Assembly: GCA_017635675.1 (NCBI GenBank) | Contig: JAGBLA010000138.1 | Coordinates: 1 to 39,898, forward strand | Direction: 5' to 3' | From: Ruminiclostridium sp. | GTDB taxonomy: Bacteria; Bacillota; Clostridia; Oscillospirales; Ruminococcaceae | DNA length: 39,898 nt | In this document: piece after piece, positions 32,720 through 39,898 of the stretch | Numbering within the stretch: the stretch's first letter is position 1 | Layout: the number at the start of each line of letters is the position of its first letter | The notes under the pieces: generated by a model | Database searches by the model: none | Told to the model about the DNA's origin: nothing | Seen by the model: the letters and a program-made list of their open reading frames with translations, nothing else | Position numbers and translations under genes: made by a program

Positions 32720-33754
32720 ATGAAAAAAGTATTTGCGGTTCTTGCCGCTTTATTGATGATTCTGTGTGTTTCGGCGTGCGACGGCGGCAATAAGCCCTCA
32801 CAAACCGCTGCTGCTGCCACGACAGCCGACCCCGACAGCGTGGAGGTGCCGGATTTCTCCGGGCTTACCCGCATACAGATAGAGATGAAATACCCGAAGC
32901 TAAACATCACCTTTGACGAGAAGTATGACGACAAGGCGGAGGAGGATGAGTTCATCTCTCAGTCGCCCGCTCCAGGCACAAAGATAAGAAAGACCGACGA
33001 GATAACAGTCGAGATAAGCCTTGGCGGAAAGCAGGTTGAGGTCGATGACTACGTCGGCAGGAACTATGACGATGTGAAGACTCTTATCGAAAAGCAGGGA
33101 CTTGTACCCGAAATGGTTTATGACGACAGCGAGACAGTGACTCGAAACTGCGTTATCAGCACTATCCCTTCCGCGCGCACAATGGTCGATAAGGGCTCGA
33201 CGGTGATATGCTATGTGAGCCTCGGTTCTGCGGTGCAGGAGATACACATGCCCGATTTCGTCGGCATGAGCATTGAGGAAGCGACAAAGCTCGCAACGGA
33301 CAACAACATCATGTTCTCCATAGTTTATGACGATACCTCTTCGGAAGAGGCAGGAACCGTTATCTCACAGGGCATTGACCCCGACACAGTTGTGGAGCCC
33401 AACACCCGCGTGGAGATAACCATAGCGGGAGAGAATGCCTCAGCGTCACGCTCCGCGACTATCACGCTTACCATAAACAACAAGACCGAGGGCGAATTTG
33501 AGCTGAAATACTACTGCGACGGCACGCTTATCCCCGAAAAGACGGAGATAAAGGAGCTCAGCCTTACCCGCAAGATAGAGTGGGAAGTAAGCGGCACCGA
33601 TGTCCACACCTACTCGATAATCGTTACGAGCCTTACCACCGGAAAGTCGGGCAAACTGTACGAATATGAAGTGGATTTCACCAAGAACCCGCCCGTCAAG
33701 GACCACCACGGCACATTCAACGGTAATGTGTTCACCGAGCTGCTTTCGCAGTAA
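32720..33754 (+). CDS. PASTA-domain lipoprotein
   Basis: The 344-residue protein has a lipoprotein signal peptide with lipobox VSAC (Cys20) and so should be anchored on the outer face of the membrane. A Thr/Ala linker is followed by three PASTA domains (about residues 42-103, 104-170 and 175-238; each has the pattern VPDFxGxxxxxA and a Ser-Gln-xx-Pro/Gly turn such as ISQSPAPGTKI). The last 100 residues form a beta-rich domain of unknown type. PASTA domains bind peptidoglycan fragments or beta-lactams and usually sit on a Ser/Thr kinase or a class B penicillin-binding protein; here there is no catalytic domain. It is a single gene with its own promoter. Confidence 0.9.
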   Translation: MKKVFAVLAALLMILCVSACDGGNKPSQTAAAATTADPDSVEVPDFSGLTRIQIEMKYPKLNITFDEKYDDKAEEDEFISQSPAPGTKIRKTDEITVEISLGGKQVEVDDYVGRNYDDVKTLIEKQGLVPEMVYDDSETVTRNCVISTIPSARTMVDKGSTVICYVSLGSAVQEIHMPDFVGMSIEEATKLATDNNIMFSIVYDDTSSEEAGTVISQGIDPDTVVEPNTRVEITIAGENASASRSATITLTINNKTEGEFELKYYCDGTLIPEKTEIKELSLTRKIEWEVSGTDVHTYSIIVTSLTTGKSGKLYEYEVDFTKNPPVKDHHGTFNGNVFTELLSQ

Positions 33755-33777
33755 GCGCGGAAATTTCCGAAAAGCTA

Positions 33778-33806
33778 TTGACAAACAGCGTCGGACATGA
33801 TATAAT
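33778..33806 (+). promoter_or_regulatory. Sigma-A promoter of rpmE
   Basis: TTGACA at 33778-33783 and TATAAT at 33801-33806 are full consensus with a 17-base spacer and TGA before the -10. The leader to the gene (about 33813-33875) has GGG-ttgct-CCC and may be an L31 autoregulatory leader. Confidence 0.92.
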
Positions 33807-33875
33807 ATTATCTCGACAGCGGTCATTGGGTTGCTCCCCATTGATGTATTCTTAAAAGGAAAAGGCGGTGACGGC

Positions 33876-34076
33876 ATGAAAGAAGGAATTCATCCGAACT
33901 ATGAAGCTACAACGATAAAGTGCGCGTGCGGAGCTACTTTTGAAACACGTTCCACTAAAAAGGACATCAAGGTAGAAATATGCTCCAAGTGCCACCCTTT
34001 CTTCACCGGTAAGCAGAAGCTCGTTGACGCGGGCGGACGCGTTGATAAGTTCAAGAAGAAGTACAACATGAAGTAA
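33876..34076 (+). CDS. rpmE: Ribosomal protein bL31 (zinc-binding type)
   Basis: bL31 joins the two ribosomal subunits at the head. The start is the ATG at 33876 (MKEGIHPNY), preceded by GGCGGTGA; an in-frame TTG at 33831 has no support. The 66-residue length is normal. Cys16 and Cys18 (CACG) with Cys36 and Cys39 (CSKC) form the zinc site, so this is the zinc-replete form; a zinc-free paralogue could exist elsewhere. It is a single gene with consensus promoter and terminator. Confidence 0.97.
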   Translation: MKEGIHPNYEATTIKCACGATFETRSTKKDIKVEICSKCHPFFTGKQKLVDAGGRVDKFKKKYNMK

Positions 34077-34103
34077 TTCCGGTGTGTTTATCACAAAGCT
34101 TCG

Positions 34104-34139
34104 CAAGCCCCACGATTAAGCCGCGGGGCTTGTTTTTTT
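34104..34139 (+). terminator. Terminator of rpmE
   Basis: CAAGCCCC (34104-34111) pairs with GGGGCTTG (34125-34132) and seven T residues follow. Confidence 0.93.
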
Positions 34140-34149
34140 GTCAAAGGTA

Positions 34150-34178
34150 GTGACAACCGGGATAATTTGTGATATAAT
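34150..34178 (+). promoter_or_regulatory. Sigma-A promoter of the esterase gene
   Basis: GTGACA at 34150-34155 and TATAAT at 34173-34178 are 17 bases apart with TGA before the -10; the start of transcription would be near 34184. Confidence 0.82.
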
Positions 34179-34215
34179 TGTGCTGTACGATAACTCCGTA
34201 AGAAAGGACAGCATC

Positions 34216-35712
34216 ATGATAAAAATCTCACCAATGTTCAGCAGCAGTATGGTTTTGCAGCGTTTCAAGGCTATCAGCGTTTTCGGCACCGGCGATACCG
34301 ACGGCGAGAAGGTCACCGTCACTCTCGGGGATAATACCGCGTTTTCCCGCGTACATGACGGGAAATGGCAGGTAAAGCTCCCCGCGCTCCCCGCAGCCGA
34401 GGGACTGGAAATGACCGTGACCGCGGAGGGATTTTCAAGGACTTTCACCGATGTCGCAGTGGGAGAAGTGTGGCTCGCGGGAGGTCAGTCAAATATGGAA
34501 TACGAGCTTCAGAACTGCACCACAGGCAAGGAGCACCTTGAAAACGACGCGGGAGTGAAGGTGCGTTTCTACTACACACAGAAGATAGTGCGCGGTGAGG
34601 CGGACTACGAAAAGACCGTGACCAACAACGGCTGGCAGCTTTTCGACAGTGAAAAGGCGAAGTGCTGGTCGGCAGTCGGGTACATCTTCGGTAAGAAACT
34701 GTCCGAAAAGCTTGGCTGCACCGTGGGAATAATCGGCTGCAACTGGGGCGGCACGAAAGCAAGCCACTGGATGAGCGATGAGAGCCTTGAAAAAGACAAG
34801 GATATGCGTTTCGACTACGACAAGTACCTCGCCGCCATGGAGGGCAAGACCGAGGAGGAAATGACCCGCGAGTACCGCGAATACCAGGAGTACAATGACG
34901 CATGGTACAAGCGCAATGTGGAGTATTACGCAAATACCCCCGACCCGAGCTGGGACGAGTGCCTTAAAGTCTGCGGCGAGTGCAAGTATCCAGGACCTCC
35001 GCTGCCGCTTAACCCGTTCAGTCCCACGGCGCTGTACAAGAGCATGATAAAGGTGGTATGCCCTTATACTCTGGCGGGATTTATGTACTACCAGGGCGAG
35101 AGCGACGACGACAACCCGCAGAACTATTACAAGCTGCTGCGGGGGCTTATAGACCTCTGGCGCACCGACTGGGGAGACAACGAGCTGCCGTTCCTTATCG
35201 TGCAGCTCCCCATGCACCGTTACAGCGGTGACGAAGACAGGAAGAACTGGTGCATTATCCGCGAGGCGCAGGAGAAGGTTTACCGCACGGTGAAGAACAC
35301 CGGGCTTGCTGTGGCTATCGACTGCGGCGAGTTCAACGAGATACACCCACATGACAAGGAGCCCGTTGGCGACCGTCTGTTCAGACAGGCAATGAAGGTC
35401 GTGTATCACGAACCTTCGCCCGGCAGCGATGCGCCGCTGTTTGCGGGTATGATACGCGAGGGCGGCAGCATAAAGGTATTCACCACAGGGCAGTCGGCGC
35501 TTGAGATACGCGGTGAGAAGTCGGGCTTTGAGATAGCCGGAGCCGATGAGGTTTACCGCCCGGCGGATTTCGAGGTCGGGGGAAATGTCATCACCGTGTC
35601 AAGTCCCGATGTTCCCGAGCCCGAACACGTGCGATATCTCTGGACGAATTACACCGACAAGATACCGATATACAGCTCCGAGGGGCTTCCTCTCGCACCG
35701 TTCCGCGCTTAA
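34216..35712 (+). CDS. Sialate O-acetylesterase-like SGNH hydrolase
   Basis: Enzymes of this family remove O-acetyl groups from sialic acids or from acetylated plant polysaccharides. The start is the ATG at 34216 with AAAGGA seven bases upstream; an earlier TTG lies before the promoter and is excluded. The 498-residue protein has a beta-sandwich N-terminal part, the nucleophile motif WLAGGQSNME (Ser92), MYYQGESD, and a C-terminal HPHDKEPVGDRL (residues 377-388) containing the catalytic Asp/His region. No signal peptide is present, so it acts in the cytoplasm on imported sugars. The upstream TRAP transporter could in principle supply an acidic sugar, but the genes are separate units. The stop codon sits in the loop of an 18-base palindrome. 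Confidence 0.9.
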   Translation: MIKISPMFSSSMVLQRFKAISVFGTGDTDGEKVTVTLGDNTAFSRVHDGKWQVKLPALPAAEGLEMTVTAEGFSRTFTDVAVGEVWLAGGQSNMEYELQNCTTGKEHLENDAGVKVRFYYTQKIVRGEADYEKTVTNNGWQLFDSEKAKCWSAVGYIFGKKLSEKLGCTVGIIGCNWGGTKASHWMSDESLEKDKDMRFDYDKYLAAMEGKTEEEMTREYREYQEYNDAWYKRNVEYYANTPDPSWDECLKVCGECKYPGPPLPLNPFSPTALYKSMIKVVCPYTLAGFMYYQGESDDDNPQNYYKLLRGLIDLWRTDWGDNELPFLIVQLPMHRYSGDEDRKNWCIIREAQEKVYRTVKNTGLAVAIDCGEFNEIHPHDKEPVGDRLFRQAMKVVYHEPSPGSDAPLFAGMIREGGSIKVFTTGQSALEIRGEKSGFEIAGADEVYRPADFEVGGNVITVSSPDVPEPEHVRYLWTNYTDKIPIYSSEGLPLAPFRA

Positions 35713-35752
35713 AAGCGCGGTCGGCTGTCGGTACAGAGAGGAAAAGACTGAA

Positions 35753-36445
35753 ATGGAAAAGAAATATTCTGTGTCGGGTATCATCGGCTGTGTGCTTTTC
35801 GGGATAGGCGACTGGCTTCTGGGTTTTGTGGATCCTGCAAAGGTGAACGGCGATGTGTTTTACTTCATAAGCGCGGGACACGGAGCGGGTTATCCGGCAT
35901 GGAAGATCATCGTTACTCTTATCACCGCGGTCATCGGCGTGCTGTTCATGCAGCAGGGCTGTGTACATATCGGAGATCTGATGCGGTCGGATAAGGATAA
36001 AGCGGGCGCGGCGAGAGTTTTTACATTTATGACCTACGGCTGGCTTATCCTGCATCTTGTCGTCACGATCAATGTGTATGTTTATTCGTATATGTGCGAA
36101 AACTTCGGAATTGAGCAGGCTGAACGATTTTCGGGCGATATAAGCAGGATATCGGTCCCGCTGCTTTATATTTCCTATGTCATCATTATTGCGGCTATGG
36201 CGGATCTGATACTTGTCATTGCAAGGGGGCGAACATTTCTCAGACCACGGGATGCCTTTTTCACACCTCTGACATGGATATGTCTGACAGGCGGAATTTC
36301 GATGCTTTTGCCGGAAAGTGCTTTTTCAAAAGGGCTTTATACATTCTGCATGAACGGCGGCATGATAGTATGGTTCGTGATAATGATGTTCATGGAACAG
36401 ACGGTGCTTCACAGGAAATTTACAGTAAGACAGCATACAGAATGA
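35753..36445 (+). CDS. Hypothetical multi-pass membrane protein
   Basis: The 230-residue protein has about seven hydrophobic segments (near residues 8-26, 51-72, 90-112, 142-164, 174-194 and 200-225) and the conserved-looking phrases FGIGDWLLGFVDPAK and YFISAGHG. I recall similar GDWLLGYVDP-type membrane proteins of unknown role in gut bacteria but cannot name a function. The start is the ATG at 35753 with AGAGG 11 bases upstream, in the same message as the esterase (40-base gap). It ends before a terminator. Confidence 0.8.
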   Translation: MEKKYSVSGIIGCVLFGIGDWLLGFVDPAKVNGDVFYFISAGHGAGYPAWKIIVTLITAVIGVLFMQQGCVHIGDLMRSDKDKAGAARVFTFMTYGWLILHLVVTINVYVYSYMCENFGIEQAERFSGDISRISVPLLYISYVIIIAAMADLILVIARGRTFLRPRDAFFTPLTWICLTGGISMLLPESAFSKGLYTFCMNGGMIVWFVIMMFMEQTVLHRKFTVRQHTE

Positions 36446-36589
36446 TACCTCGGGGAGCTGTCATTCAGGCATGAAAATGGGGTATGTCAAAATGAAAATC
36501 AGCGAACGCTGACTTTCGCAGACACGTGTGTTGTTTATGCCGATGTAAAATTACTGTGTTACAATACATTTGAAGGTCTTCTAATTTGT
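36446..36589. other. Intergenic stretch with hairpin
   Basis: There is no gene. A perfect TCAGCG-aa-CGCTGA palindrome (36499-36512) extends through GAAA and TTTC into a longer imperfect stem. Nothing else is recognised. Confidence 0.4.
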
Positions 36590-36622
36590 GAAGCTGCCCA
36601 TATAGTATGGCAGCTTCTTTTA
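36590..36622 (+). terminator. Terminator between convergent membrane-protein and PAP2 genes
   Basis: GAAGCTGCC pairs with GGCAGCTTC, and the stem extends by ATA/TAT with one bulged C; TTTTAG follows on the plus strand. It overlaps the last codons of the PAP2 gene. Confidence 0.85.
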
Positions 36623-37555
36623 GATCTGCTCTCTTTCCTGCTTTGCCGATATGCGAAGCTGTATGGACGTATATACAAGAGACAGCACTGCGGCTATCAT
36701 CGCTCCCATGGAAACATCGCTCAGATAGTGCGCGCCGAGTATCATTCTTGTCACCATTATGACGCAGCCGAACAAAAATCCGCATACATTCAGAAAAAAC
36801 CGCTTGTTTTTCAGTTTCGGGAATATCCATGCAACAGACGGCAGTATATACATTGCCGAAACGCTCAGAATACTGTGACCGCTCGGGAACGACAAAAACT
36901 CGTCGGCGTTTATGCCATACATCTCGGCAAATCCGGCAGAGCCCTCAAACTGAGTGTACCACGGAACGAAGCCGATGCCCTCGATCCCAAGAACAGCTGT
37001 CCGGTATCTCGGGCGGTGGAAGGTATGTTTAAGCGCCTGCATAGCTATAAACGCAGCCAGCAGGATGATCATAAGCCATATTATTCTCTGAGTGAGCAGC
37101 TTATCCTCCGTTTTTTTCGCAAAATGATATCCTACGAAGAAAAGAGGATATTCAACTATCACGCTGATAATGAATATCACGGGATAGTTCCTGTTAATGG
37201 AAGGAAATAACATTCCGAAACAGTTCCTGTCGGCAATGGCAGCGCCGCCTATAAATCCCACAAACAGCGCGGCCAAAACACATACAGCGCAGAGTATCAC
37301 CTTTACAGGCTTGCTCAGTGAGGAATGTACCGAACGTTCATAAAGAGCGCCGCAGAAAAGCAAAGGCGCCATAAAATACGGAATTACGCCTGTCGATGTT
37401 ATAACGGCAGCTGCTGTATTGTCCGGCGAATACAGAGCTTTTGCGATCTCCTCGTCCAAAAATGTTCCGACGATGAATAAAACGCCGAAAAACAGCAGTA
37501 TCACGATATTGAATAATATCTGATATATATGATCTTTTTTTATACTATTGCTCAT
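36620..37555 (-). CDS. PAP2-superfamily membrane phosphatase
   Basis: PAP2 enzymes remove phosphate from lipid phosphates such as phosphatidic acid or undecaprenyl pyrophosphate. The start is the ATG at 37555, with CGGAGC upstream; it overlaps the stop of the preceding phosphatase gene as ATGA. The 311-residue protein has about eight membrane segments. The three catalytic motifs are present: KHTFHRPRYR (Lys176, Arg181), PSGHS (residues 224-228) and the RxxxGxHYLSD form TRMILGAHYLSD with Arg270 and His276. It is longer than the common 200-residue PAP2 proteins because of a large N-terminal membrane part. Confidence 0.92.
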   Translation of the reverse strand: MSNSIKKDHIYQILFNIVILLFFGVLFIVGTFLDEEIAKALYSPDNTAAAVITSTGVIPYFMAPLLFCGALYERSVHSSLSKPVKVILCAVCVLAALFVGFIGGAAIADRNCFGMLFPSINRNYPVIFIISVIVEYPLFFVGYHFAKKTEDKLLTQRIIWLMIILLAAFIAMQALKHTFHRPRYRTAVLGIEGIGFVPWYTQFEGSAGFAEMYGINADEFLSFPSGHSILSVSAMYILPSVAWIFPKLKNKRFFLNVCGFLFGCVIMVTRMILGAHYLSDVSMGAMIAAVLSLVYTSIQLRISAKQEREQI

Positions 37556-38376
37556 GGTTTTGCTCCGCACAGATATTTATTCCTAAGTTCTTCAAGCTCC
37601 GCGTTCCCGACATTAAGTTCATCGCGAAGGTATCCTTCAACACTCCCGTATTTTTCGGTAAGCACATCTATCGCGTTTGTCATATAGTGCTCAACTACCG
37701 CGCCCGACATAAACATAAGCGCGTCAAGCTTGTCCTGCGGCATACGATATGCCGCAGTTTTTTGCTGCATAGCTTTTATCCGCCCGGCATTATACTCGTT
37801 GGTAAGCATATAATCGGAGATGATCGTTTCCCGGTCTGCTCCGAGCGCGGACAGAAGCAGCATTGCCGCACAGCCTGTCCTGTCCTTTCCGTCGGTGCAG
37901 TGCCACAGCACCGCACCTTTATCAGGGTCGTTTTCAAGCAGGATACGGAAGAATTCCCGATAGGCTTTCCTGCCGCGCTCGCCGAGCAGGAAGAATTCAT
38001 ACTGTGCGGGTCCTAACATTCCCGCGTTATACGACAGCTCGAACAGACTCATTCTGTCGCTGCACTTATTATATTCTTTCAACAGCGTCGGGTCATCAAC
38101 AGGATAGTCCTCGATCTCAATAACAGACAGGTGTATGTTCTGCGCATCAGGTATCTTCGGGTCGGGAAGATCACCAAGTTCTGCGGTCATACGAAAGTCA
38201 ATGACAGTCCGCACATGATACTCGTTCCGAAGCTTCCCGATCGCTTCGGGCGCGGCTCCGCTCAGTCCCGCGGTACGCAGCAGGACGCCCTTTTTTATTT
38301 GCCCGTCCCCGACAGAGTACCCGCCGAGCTCCCGCGCATTTCCCACGCCCGGAAGATCTATCGCTTGTTTCAACAT
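37552..38376 (-). CDS. Tyrosine/serine protein phosphatase (CX5R type)
   Basis: The protein belongs to the bacterial tyrosine-phosphatase family related to LipA and MptpB, which remove phosphate from phospho-Tyr, phospho-Ser or phosphoinositides. The start is the ATG at 38376 with GGAGG nine bases upstream. The 274-residue product has NARELGGY near the N-terminus, VIDFRMTAE, and the P-loop HCTDGKDRTG with Cys160 as nucleophile and Arg166 binding phosphate. The Asp and Lys within the loop (D162, K164, D165) are those linked to phosphoinositide and triple-specificity members. No signal peptide is seen. The gene lies 16 bases after the STAS-kinase gene and overlaps the PAP2 gene. Confidence 0.93.
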   Translation of the reverse strand: MLKQAIDLPGVGNARELGGYSVGDGQIKKGVLLRTAGLSGAAPEAIGKLRNEYHVRTVIDFRMTAELGDLPDPKIPDAQNIHLSVIEIEDYPVDDPTLLKEYNKCSDRMSLFELSYNAGMLGPAQYEFFLLGERGRKAYREFFRILLENDPDKGAVLWHCTDGKDRTGCAAMLLLSALGADRETIISDYMLTNEYNAGRIKAMQQKTAAYRMPQDKLDALMFMSGAVVEHYMTNAIDVLTEKYGSVEGYLRDELNVGNAELEELRNKYLCGAKP

Positions 38377-38392
38377 AATATCTGTCCTCCGA

Positions 38393-39586
38393 TCAGAAAT
38401 CAAGCGGCTGAACGTTTTCGATAGCGGGAAGCAGCCGCTGTCTTATTACAGTGTCAACGCGTATTTTTATTGCATCACGGTCATTTCCGATTATGCTCAG
38501 AGCGCGCTGTGCCATCAGAAGCAGACAGTACGGCATAAGTTTCTGCGTTATCGCACCTATCTCCTCGGGTGACTGCACTCCGAAATACGCACCGCACATC
38601 ACGCCCCACACCTTTTGAGCGAGCGCGAAATCAAAGCCGAGCAGCGAGCGGAGATCCTCGTCACTCCTTGTGCCGCCGCGGCTTGCGGGAAGTATGATAT
38701 ATGCGAGCATCAGACCCGCGACATCAAATACCGGGTGCCCGACAGCGGCTTCACCTATGTCGATAAGCAGGAACTCTCCGTCCTGCAGCATAATGTTCTT
38801 AGCATTGTAATCACTGTGCAGGAATGTGTCGCGGTCGGGGATATTGCCGATAAATCCCTTTATCTTTCCGGATTCCTCTTCTGTGATATGACCGGCAAGC
38901 GAGTCCACCCATTCGATCATTTTTGTTTTTTTGTCGGGCAGTCCCGATTCTTTTCCCGGGACGATACTGTGCAGCTTTTTGAGAAGTGCCGCGCTCCTGC
39001 CGAACAGCTCCGGCAGTCTTGACGGGTCTTCGTTCAGGAGCTGCGCCGTGGTTTTCGCATTCAGCAGCTCATATACGACCCCGTAGCTGTCTCCGCACTT
39101 CACAACATCATAGGATATCGCCGTGGGAACGCCCATAATGAATGCCTTCTGCGATGTTGCCCGTTCCTGCTCGACAAATTCAAGGCTTATCCCGGGATTA
39201 TAGATCTTGACGATAGTTTCCGGGTCGGTGCGATATACTTTTCCATAGCCGCCTGAGCCTATCATTTCACAGCCGTCAACGCTTATCCGGCGCAGAGCCT
39301 TTTTCACATCGAGCAGCTCTGTAAAGCCTGTTGTATCGAATATATCATACACATCGCGTGAGACATTGATGACCGGCAGAGGCTTTTTTATGCTCTTGCG
39401 GAGCTTCATCAGTACGCGCAGTCCTGCGCTCGATATGTATTCGAGCTTCTCCGCGTCGATTATGATGTCCCCTGTCTTACCCTCCACAGCGCCGAAGATC
39501 TCATTTTCGGTCTGTGCGGCGTTGTTGGTGTCTATCCTGCCTTCGAGGAAGATGATAAGCTTTCCGTTTTTTTCGTTGATAGTCAT
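38393..39586 (-). CDS. STAS domain fused to a phosphotransferase-type kinase
   Basis: The 397-residue protein has an N-terminal STAS domain (about residues 1-100) like the anti-anti-sigma factor SpoIIAA, with the phosphorylatable serine region EYISSAGLRVL (Ser52/Ser53). A kinase fold of the aminoglycoside-phosphotransferase group follows: glycine loop GSGGYGKVYR (110-119), Lys127 in VKIY, catalytic loop HSDYNAKN (257-264) and metal Asp276 in LIDIGEA. All catalytic residues are present, so it should be active; I recall a similar kinase family, TIGR02172, named from Fibrobacter. The kinase may act on its own STAS serine, on another protein or on a small molecule. AAAGGGG lies seven bases before the ATG. 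Confidence 0.9.
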   Translation of the reverse strand: MTINEKNGKLIIFLEGRIDTNNAAQTENEIFGAVEGKTGDIIIDAEKLEYISSAGLRVLMKLRKSIKKPLPVINVSRDVYDIFDTTGFTELLDVKKALRRISVDGCEMIGSGGYGKVYRTDPETIVKIYNPGISLEFVEQERATSQKAFIMGVPTAISYDVVKCGDSYGVVYELLNAKTTAQLLNEDPSRLPELFGRSAALLKKLHSIVPGKESGLPDKKTKMIEWVDSLAGHITEEESGKIKGFIGNIPDRDTFLHSDYNAKNIMLQDGEFLLIDIGEAAVGHPVFDVAGLMLAYIILPASRGGTRSDEDLRSLLGFDFALAQKVWGVMCGAYFGVQSPEEIGAITQKLMPYCLLLMAQRALSIIGNDRDAIKIRVDTVIRQRLLPAIENVQPLDF

Positions 39587-39647
39587 GGCTGTACCCCTTT
39601 CATAGTGAGCGGACGCTGTTGGTTTGGAAAGTCGAAAGACCTGTATT

Positions 39648-39676
39648 ATTATATCATATCTCTCTTATAATTTCAA
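39648..39676 (-). promoter_or_regulatory. Sigma-A promoter of the STAS-kinase operon
   Basis: On the minus strand TTGAAA (39676-39671) and TATAAT (39653-39648) are 17 bases apart with TGA before the -10. The leader to the start is about 55 bases. Confidence 0.88.
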
Positions 39677-39712
39677 CTGTCTATCAAATTTTTTACCGCT
39701 GTTTCAAAATAA

Positions 39713-39898
39713 AGGGTACCTCTAAAAACCGCTTTGAAAAGAGAAAATGAGATAGCCGCGTCGGATACAAGGAAAGCCGACGAAGCCGGGCTGGCGCCCG
39801 GTTAGGAGGTTTGACGCAGTAGACGGTCACGGCAGGAAGCCGTGGTATTGCCGCCAAAAGCGCGCAGGACGCGCGCATACAAAGCGGCATAAAGTGGA
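39713..39898. other. GC-rich structured sequence, possible left end of a repeat or mobile element
   Basis: From GGGTACCTCTAAAAACC (39713-39729) the composition changes sharply from AT-rich to GC-rich. Four short perfect stems follow in a row: GTCGG/CCGAC (39760-39781), CCGGGC-tggc-GCCCGG (39786-39801), CACGGC-aggaa-GCCGTG (39828-39844) and GCGCGC-aggac-GCGCGC (39860-39876). No credible protein is encoded. The right end is outside the window, so an inverted terminal repeat cannot be checked. Confidence 0.4.

Noticed and set aside
39693-39890. Transposase fragment at the right edge
   Set aside because: The 65-residue minus-strand frame has no transposase motif and its composition follows from the hairpin-rich DNA.

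Overview
The window is about 39.9 kb of a low-to-moderate GC Firmicutes chromosome, most likely an anaerobic gut-type member of the Clostridia (Oscillospiraceae/Ruminococcaceae-like). This rests on recognised families (CwlD-like amidase, type III pantothenate kinase, YfhO with a GT2 partner, a CxC/CxxC zinc-type bL31, a TRAP transporter), on strong AGGAGG-type ribosome sites with frequent GTG and TTG starts, and on sigma-A promoters with 17-bp spacers. No 16S or other lineage marker is present, so the assignment is an inference. No tRNA, rRNA, CRISPR array, phage or complete insertion sequence was seen.

Layout. 1-2.1 kb (+): the 3' part of a CwlD-like amidase overlapping radA, ending in a bidirectional terminator. 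2.1-7.7 kb (-): alr, a PHP phosphoesterase, a small membrane protein, a class I fumarate hydratase alpha subunit without its beta partner, a coiled-coil protein and a leuA-type isopropylmalate synthase. 7.9-16.6 kb (+): a cell-envelope run (LCP-like protein, small membrane protein, DUF4097-type protein, GT2 glycosyltransferase, YfhO), then coaX, a GNAT acetyltransferase and tyrS. 16.7-19.4 kb (+): a secreted, apparently sortase-anchored 5'-nucleotidase with a zeta-toxin-like P-loop kinase domain fused to its C-terminal part; its promoter carries two inverted repeats. 19.5-21.3 kb (-): typA. 21.5-25.7 kb (+): an accessory stretch of small membrane or unknown proteins, a DUF6765-type protein and a tandem 106-bp structured repeat. 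25.7-32.5 kb: a LysR regulator (-) divergent from a chemoreceptor, followed by a three-gene TRAP transporter and a YcxB-like membrane protein. 32.7-36.4 kb (+): a PASTA lipoprotein, rpmE, a sialate O-acetylesterase-like enzyme and a membrane protein. 36.6-39.6 kb (-): an operon of a STAS-kinase fusion, a CX5R tyrosine/serine phosphatase and a PAP2 phosphatase. The right edge holds a string of short perfect hairpins that looks like the start of a structured or mobile element.

How the genes may work together. The 7.9-14 kb operon looks like envelope glycopolymer assembly: GT2 would load a sugar on undecaprenyl phosphate, YfhO would transfer it outside, and the LCP-like protein would attach polymer. 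The LysR-MCP-TRAP set could link sensing, chemotaxis and uptake of one solute, probably a carboxylate or acidic sugar. The STAS-kinase/phosphatase/PAP2 operon looks like a self-contained phosphorylation switch. The most unusual items are the nucleotidase-zeta fusion, the STAS-kinase operon and the tandem repeat whose hairpins persist despite sequence change.
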